DNA from: Nipponacmea schrenckii
Taxonomy: Eukaryota; Mollusca; Gastropoda; Lottiidae
Assembly: GCA_030562195.1 (NCBI GenBank)
Contig: JAUJPP010000005.1
Span: forward strand, 40,101,106-40,165,105
Direction of reading: 5' to 3'
DNA length: 64,000 bases
Shown here: one piece after another, positions 58,920 to 64,000 of the stretch
Position numbering within the stretch: the stretch's first letter is position 1
How the letters are laid out: each line of letters opens with the position of its first letter
Made by a program: the position numbers and the translations under genes
The notes under the pieces: model-generated
Database searches by the model: none
Seen by the model: only the letters and a program-made list of their open reading frames with translations
What the model was told of the DNA's origin: nothing

Positions 58920-59415
58920 ATTTTTCAAAGTACAATTTATGGTTGTATTTCACGATGCCCGAGGGTGCAATAACCCAAGATGTTAAACACCCTAGAGCCA
59001 TAATAACATATTTGATAATTGGAATGTTATTAACCCCTTGGGGACGATAATCATAACATGTAACAAGAGGGGTTAAATTAATAATTAACCCCGAAATGTT
59101 ATAGGGGTCGATTTCAACGCCACCATACGACTAAGACAAACCAGATTCTAGCGTTACGATATTCTGTTTGACAAGAAACCATTTTCATTAATTGACCAAA
59201 CAGTGTATTGGAGCACCAAAATTTTCAAAAATTTGGATTATCACGAAATTGACCCCTAGGGTTTTGAAATGACGCTGTGTGACATAAAGTGTTAATTTCT
59301 AATAGAAGTGCCATTATAAGGACCGGTTCTGTTTGTCTGGGGGATTGAATCCTGTCATTAGGGGGTAATCAGAACAGAAATGTCCCAGGTCTTGTTAGGA
59401 CAGGAATTAATTCCC
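58920..59415. mobile_element. Possible DNA-element relic with several small inverted repeats
   Basis: Contains GGGGTTAA/TTAACCCC (59069-59076 and 59085-59092), repeated GTTATTAACCCC and TTGGGGAC words, and the imperfect pair GGGATTGAATCCTGTC (59341-59356) with GACAGGAATTAATTCCC (59399-59415). Suggestive of a decayed transposon, but no clear ends. Confidence 0.3.
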
Positions 59416-60244
59416 ATGTTTCCATGGTGACTCAAGAGATCAAGCGGCTCTATCCTTTTAATATATTAATACAATTTTGACCATAATATGACGTAATACT
59501 TGATCAAACAATAAGTAAATTTGTCCAAACATATACATGCAGTCGGCCAACGTCTTTAAAAAATTGTGCGCTTTTATACTTCTGGTGATACTCCTTAATG
59601 CCATTATTGTGAATCTAAGTTTATACGAGATTTTAATAGCGCTGTAATACTTCCGGTTTTGAGCCCATTATCAAACCTTCCCGGTACAAATATTGAAATC
59701 AGGAAATGCTGCACCGAATATGGCAAATGAGTGCATCGATCATTTTGTAAAGCGAGTATCTGACAATTCAAGGTGTTTGGTTACACAGTGTCGAAACGTC
59801 TCTCGTGTTTCTAACACATGATATTGTAATCTCGCCTGTTAGAGCGCGCGTTCTATTTTGATATCGTCTGCGTGGTTCATTCAAGCGAAGCGGGCATTGA
59901 CCTCGTGTTGAACTGACTATAGTGACCGGGGGTTCAGTGCTTCATCTTTTATAACGGATCATTAGACTCAGAGGTTATTTGAATGACAAAGTAAATTATT
60001 AGGTACACTGTCTATCAGACAGTTCGTGCTTACAACCATTATGCAAATGACTTAATTTAACTAGCTATTTGTGTTATTGAAACGTCACTAGCTCAGTGTT
60101 TGAGGAGTAACAGATTGTCGACGATAGCCTTATTACTGATAAAAACAAAACTACAACAAAGAATTACATTGTAACCCTTTATCTCAATAAAACTCAGTAA
60201 TTATTGATCGAAGACTTATATTTCGCTGAAAAGCAAGAGTCTTA
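59416..60244. other. Non-genic stretch
   Basis: Nothing recognisable. Confidence 0.5.
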
Positions 60245-60336
60245 GAATTACATGATGACGTGATTCTATACACATTATGACGAATTTTGCTGATGACGAA
60301 ATTGAATAATGACGTTCAATTTTAGTGACGTCACTG
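60245..60336. promoter_or_regulatory. Cluster of TGACG words with one perfect TGACGTCA
   Basis: ATGACGTGA, ATGACGAAT, ATGACGAAA, ATGACGTTC and GTGACGTCAC (octamer at 60326-60333) fall within 90 bases. CREB/ATF-type sites by motif; no promoter identified. Confidence 0.35.
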
Positions 60337-61795
60337 AACATCATAACTTATAAGTGTATAACACTTCAATTCGGCGTACACAAAAGATGGTAATTGCAAA
60401 AATGAGCGCATCGCCAGGTTTTCAAAAACACGGCGTGTCAAATACCACAACAAAGACCATGCATGTGTGTAATAGAGTGTAATTATAGAAATGAACAGTA
60501 AACGTAACAAAAGATGATCAGTCGAGCCCTCAGTGTACCGAGACGAAATATTGGAGAACAATAGGGTTAATGAGGACACGGTTATTGTGGGTCAAGGACG
60601 TGTAAGGGGGTAAAGTCAATAGTAGGGGTACAACAAAAACACCCTCCAAGATATACCCTTTAAATAACAAACGCACTTGAAAGGTTCTGTTTCTTGACTT
60701 CACGTCTATTAAAGTTGCTTTCTTCTCCAACGGATCAGGGTCTATTATAATGAATTTAAACCGTTTTCAGTTTTATTTTTACAGATTACAACTTTCGCAC
60801 CTCCATTAATCTTCTCTTCATTCCTAAATCACCCACATCACAATTAATATGTAAATTCTGTAATATTTAAACTCCAGCGTCTGCTTTAACTACAATTATT
60901 TATAATTCATATAATGACCAAGAGACAATGAACTGCAATTGAGTAAATTTGGTATCATCTACGTACTATATTGGCCAAAACAGCGTATTTTATTAATAAT
61001 TTATTCTTATTTGATATCTTCTCAAAAATTTATCTTGAAGACATTGGTGTATTCTAAAATACGTTAAAGGACCATTAATGTCTGTATTGGTACCATACAG
61101 TGTCATTTAATCTCGTTCTAATATTATCAAAGAATTCAAGAAAATCTCAGATGCGGCGACAGGAAGTGGCTGTGTCTTGACGACCGCAATCACATGAGTG
61201 GCATCAGGTGTTCTAGAAATACTAAATGGATGCCAAAAAGAATTGTATACGCTCCATCGCCTAAATATTATTGTCTTGTAAATCAAAACTATATGAAGAA
61301 CAAGGAACCTTTGTTTTTATTCCCCAGAACCCGCGGGCCTCTCTTCAACCGATCATAAGTAATAATGATATACATTCACCCCAGGCTGTTCTCCTCACCT
61401 CCCTCTGTGATAATATATGTTTATATTTTTTCAATTAAAAGCCTAATGATATTTTATCGTTCTTTAATCATAGATAATATGATACGATTATGATAAGTTT
61501 AATTTCATTAGCGGACATTGACCTTAAATCCTAATTGAAAATAACTACCAGGGGATACTTTTATAGCGGAGGTACCAGGTGTTGTTTGGTCTCACTTCCG
61601 GTACCTTTTAATATAAATAAAATGGAGTTTATTTTCTCTTTAATGTAATAAAAACGAACTATATGTCTTCTATTGTCACTCTAAAAATGAAATCTATAAG
61701 GTAGCAGAGTGTGAGAGTGTACAATTTTATAATGATTCTGATGGTTCTAGCTATTGGTTCCATTTCCACTTATGTCCAAGAGATCGTCATAACAA
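60337..61795. other. Non-genic stretch
   Basis: No gene recognised. Hydrophobic 82- and 66-codon minus frames at 60331-60730 overlap each other and match nothing known to me. Confidence 0.5.
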
Positions 61796-61825
61796 CCCCC
61801 ACTCCCCCCACCCCGCCTCTCCCCC
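61796..61825 (-). other. G-quadruplex candidate
   Basis: The plus strand has C runs of 5, 6, 4 and 5 (61796-61800, 61804-61809, 61811-61814, 61821-61825) separated by 1 to 6 bases. The minus strand therefore has four G runs fitting the G4 pattern. Confidence 0.7.
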
Positions 61826-61894
61826 AAAACCTCATACCTCAATTTACTGTATCTATCATATCAGTCATATGGCAATGAACAATTTTAAATTCTG

Positions 61895-62065
61895 ACCTCT
61901 GAGATTTACGTCTTAATTTTCTACACATTATGGGCTAATGAAGACGAGCAACGCCATGCAGTGTGCAATGAGGGAAATTTTGATAGAACAGCGGCATAAG
62001 TCTACTCTTTTTGCGATTTCTAATGATCTTTAAGTTGCACAGCCTGTAGCAGTAATAGGGGCCTT
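61895..62065 (-). mobile_element. SINE-A 3' half
   Basis: GAGATTTACGTCTTAATTTT, CTACACATTATGGGCTAATG, AAGACGAGCAACGCCATGCA, GTGTGCAATGAGGGAAATTT, ACAGCGGCATAAGTCTACTC, TTTTTGCGATTTCTAATGAT, TGCACAGCCTGTAGCA, in minus orientation. Confidence 0.9.
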
Positions 62066-62731
62066 GATCCAGAGAGAAGTCGACCAGTGCTCCCTAATTG
62101 CACAGTGTATATTTTATCAGTCATCGACCTCAGCATCACCACATTACCTTATCAAAATAAACTCTTCAATTCAAACTAGCTTTATAATCTAGCTATACGT
62201 TTATCAGCTTCATTTAAATAAGACTAATTCACCTTTACATGATACTAAGGCCAGGGGATTTCCATCATTCTTTCGTGAATCGAATATTCAGTTTGTCACA
62301 GAAATAAAATTAAATTTGAGTTTTACTTTTTGATGTTCTTCTCCCACTGAATGGCAAATGTACAGGAACAACCAACCATACTGCACAGGGTTTTAAAGCC
62401 TTGTTAAGGTAGATGCGTAGTGGTGGTACGGTCAACTTCAACTAAACAACAAACTTAATTCTTTAAAAATATTGACAATCAATTTCATATGGGTAGCATA
62501 AAGAGATTTCTAAACGTTCAACTTCGGGCAAGTTTTTAAAAAGAATCTTTCCCTCGGACTGTTAAGAGATAAGATGAAACGACAAATTAAAATTGCCCCC
62601 CCCCCCTCACCGTCTCCCTTCTTCATCCAACTCTTCACCAACGCATAAAATAATTGACAATCAATTTTCCGGTGTATGAACTTTTATAAATAGTGAACTA
62701 AATTCTCAACCAACCACCCATCAATTTGCTA
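62066..62731. other. Non-genic stretch
   Basis: No gene recognised. A C11 run lies at 62596-62606. Confidence 0.5.
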
Positions 62732-62764
62732 CGTAATGTTTCAACCTACGGTTGCATTCACCAG
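62732..62764 (-). ncRNA. Hairpin-plus-GAAAC motif, third copy
   Basis: On the minus strand: CTGGTGAATG, CAACC, loop GTA, GGTTG, AAACATTACG. The order (CTGnTGA, stem, GAAAC) matches the motifs at 28075 and 43603, with a different stem sequence but preserved pairing. The 5' part CTGGTGA is nearer to the hammerhead CTGATGA than in the other copies. Function is inference. Confidence 0.4.
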
Positions 62765-63598
62765 TAGGCACAATATGATATCATCTCAATTGATAATTTC
62801 CGTTTTACTTCCCGGCTGTCTGGCAGAAGTGTTGAAATTGTCAATATAAATTGAAATATATTTTCCCACACTTTCCCTTTTCATTGTCGTCTGTTTGTTA
62901 TTGTACCAGTTCGTAATATGTTTCTATAGTAAATACCTTTATATAGGTAATAATCCCGCTAGTTTCCCGCCCAAATACCTTCTCAATGACGTGTCGTAAC
63001 AAAACTTGAATGGGCGTCGTCTGGTTTCAAACCTCGCGCAGGTATTCGTCTGCTGTCAACCATATCACTACTAAGTCACGATGTTGTCTTGCTCTTAATT
63101 TGATTCCAGGATAATCCTGTCCCTAAACATTCTTCAAACATGATTCTTATTGTTATTCTTTTTTTCAGTGCGTAATTTCTGGGGTGAAAACACAAAGAAT
63201 CTCCCACGTTGAGTGGACTAGTTTATGACGTCGGTTTAATACCAACACTAATGTATCTTATATACCGAGGTATTTTATTATTTTACACCCTTTCGGTACC
63301 TTGTTACAGCCGAATAATATGCAAATTTCACCCCTTGAAAAAACATGCATATAATATATCAACTGTTTGTACCATGCATGAAAATTTTTAAGAGATTTTA
63401 TCAGATGCGCTATCATGCAAAAGCCAGAATAAAGTTGAAAAACATTGCAATTTTATTTTTCCTAGATTGTTTTTGATAAAAGTTAATTAAGCAATGGGAC
63501 AACATACCATAGAAGTGTATTATTATTATCTAGTGTAACAAAAATTGCACCCGGGTTGTGAAACATAAAACTTAATGACTCACTTGACAACCTAAGAA
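62765..63598. other. Non-genic stretch
   Basis: No gene recognised. TTCTTTTTTTCAG near 63157 looks like a splice acceptor, but no exon-like frame follows. Confidence 0.5.
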
Positions 63599-63890
63599 AA
63601 GAAACAACTATATTTTACAAGGATAACAAGTTAGGTTCACAAGTTCGCCGTGACAGGGATCCTTTCTACCAGCTGGTCTTTGGCCAAACCTCCTTGATCT
63701 TTCAAGGATTATCCGTACCCAATTAGAGCTGGGTGGACTGGAATTGTGAGTGAAGATAATTATTCAAGGTCATCTCACCATCAAACGCCGATCGAGATCA
63801 GAACTCACGTCCGACATTTTCAACGTATCCAACAAATGCCGTCTTACTGTAAAGACCCAACGCTCTAACCTCTGTACTATGGAACTCCAA
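63599..63890 (-). mobile_element. SINE-B, best copy, tRNA-derived
   Basis: Read on the minus strand from 63890 it begins GGAGTTCCATAGTACAGAGG, then TTAGAGCGTTGGGTCTTTAC (A box TAGTACAGAGG). A potential anticodon stem GTCTT/AAGAC follows with a six-base loop. A variable region of about 29 bases leads to GAGTTCTGATCTC (B box-like). The body has AGAGCTCTAAT-like, GGTTTGGCCAAAGACCAGCT, GGTAGAAAGGATCCCTGTCA and GTGAACCTAACTTGTTATCC stretches, ending in TTGTAAAATATAGTTGTTTC. Length is about 290 bp. The A-to-B distance (about 73) exceeds that of ordinary tRNAs and suggests a long-variable-arm (Leu/Ser class) ancestor or an insertion. No clear target duplication was found. Confidence 0.85.
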
Positions 63891-64000
63891 AACTATTTTT
63901 GCGGGTACAACAACCTGAAATAATTAATTTAAGGAAGTTGGCGATGAATTGATCATTTTTGGCAAATGTGAAACTTTCTTGGAAACCATTTGAGGAAAAA
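63891..64000. other. Window end, non-genic
   Basis: Nothing recognisable. Confidence 0.4.

Overview
The window is A+T-rich (by eye about 64%) eukaryotic DNA with no convincing protein-coding exon. All long open frames lie inside tandem repeats or transposon copies, or are short unassignable frames. There is no operon structure, no tRNA or rRNA gene and no CRISPR array. The many tRNA-derived SINE copies, foldback elements, a Penelope-like reverse-transcriptase remnant and long minisatellites point to a large metazoan genome. A lophotrochozoan or mollusc is my guess from the look of the repeats, and it is a weak one. The window reads as intergenic or deep-intronic sequence.

Layout. 894-3670 is a minisatellite of about 61 units of 45 bp. 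8040-8335 is a possible DNA-transposon relic with 31-bp repeats. 9172-9480 holds tandem copies of a retrotransposon-like 3' tail that recurs at 47700-47815. 11059-11695 is a 30-bp array and 12611-14896 a 40-bp array with higher-order structure. From about 17 kb onward the sequence is unique-looking A+T-rich DNA with scattered copies of two tRNA-derived SINE families. I call them SINE-A (about 25 pieces, tail motif GTAGGACGTAAAACTCCATT) and SINE-B (about 5 pieces). The best SINE-A copy, 24939-25284, has a perfect 16-bp target-site duplication. 28518-28856 and 35950-36172 are two copies of one terminal-inverted-repeat MITE in opposite orientations. 43776-44790 is a nested stack: a tandem array of SINE-A tails interrupted by a SINE-A insertion and by a TTAA-flanked MITE. 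45265-45685 is a G+C-rich array of about 43 bp. 51350-51920 is a foldback element with 110-bp arms. 52009-52317 is a broken Penelope-like reverse transcriptase on the minus strand.

How the parts relate. Nothing here forms a pathway. The coherent story is retrotransposition and repeat amplification. SINE tails have been turned into tandem arrays twice, and DNA transposons have landed inside them. Small hairpin-plus-GAAAC motifs, with one compensatory base-pair change between copies, recur at 28075, 43603 and 62732; they resemble the hammerhead-like ends known from Penelope-like elements. The octamer TGACGTCA occurs at least ten times where under one is expected.
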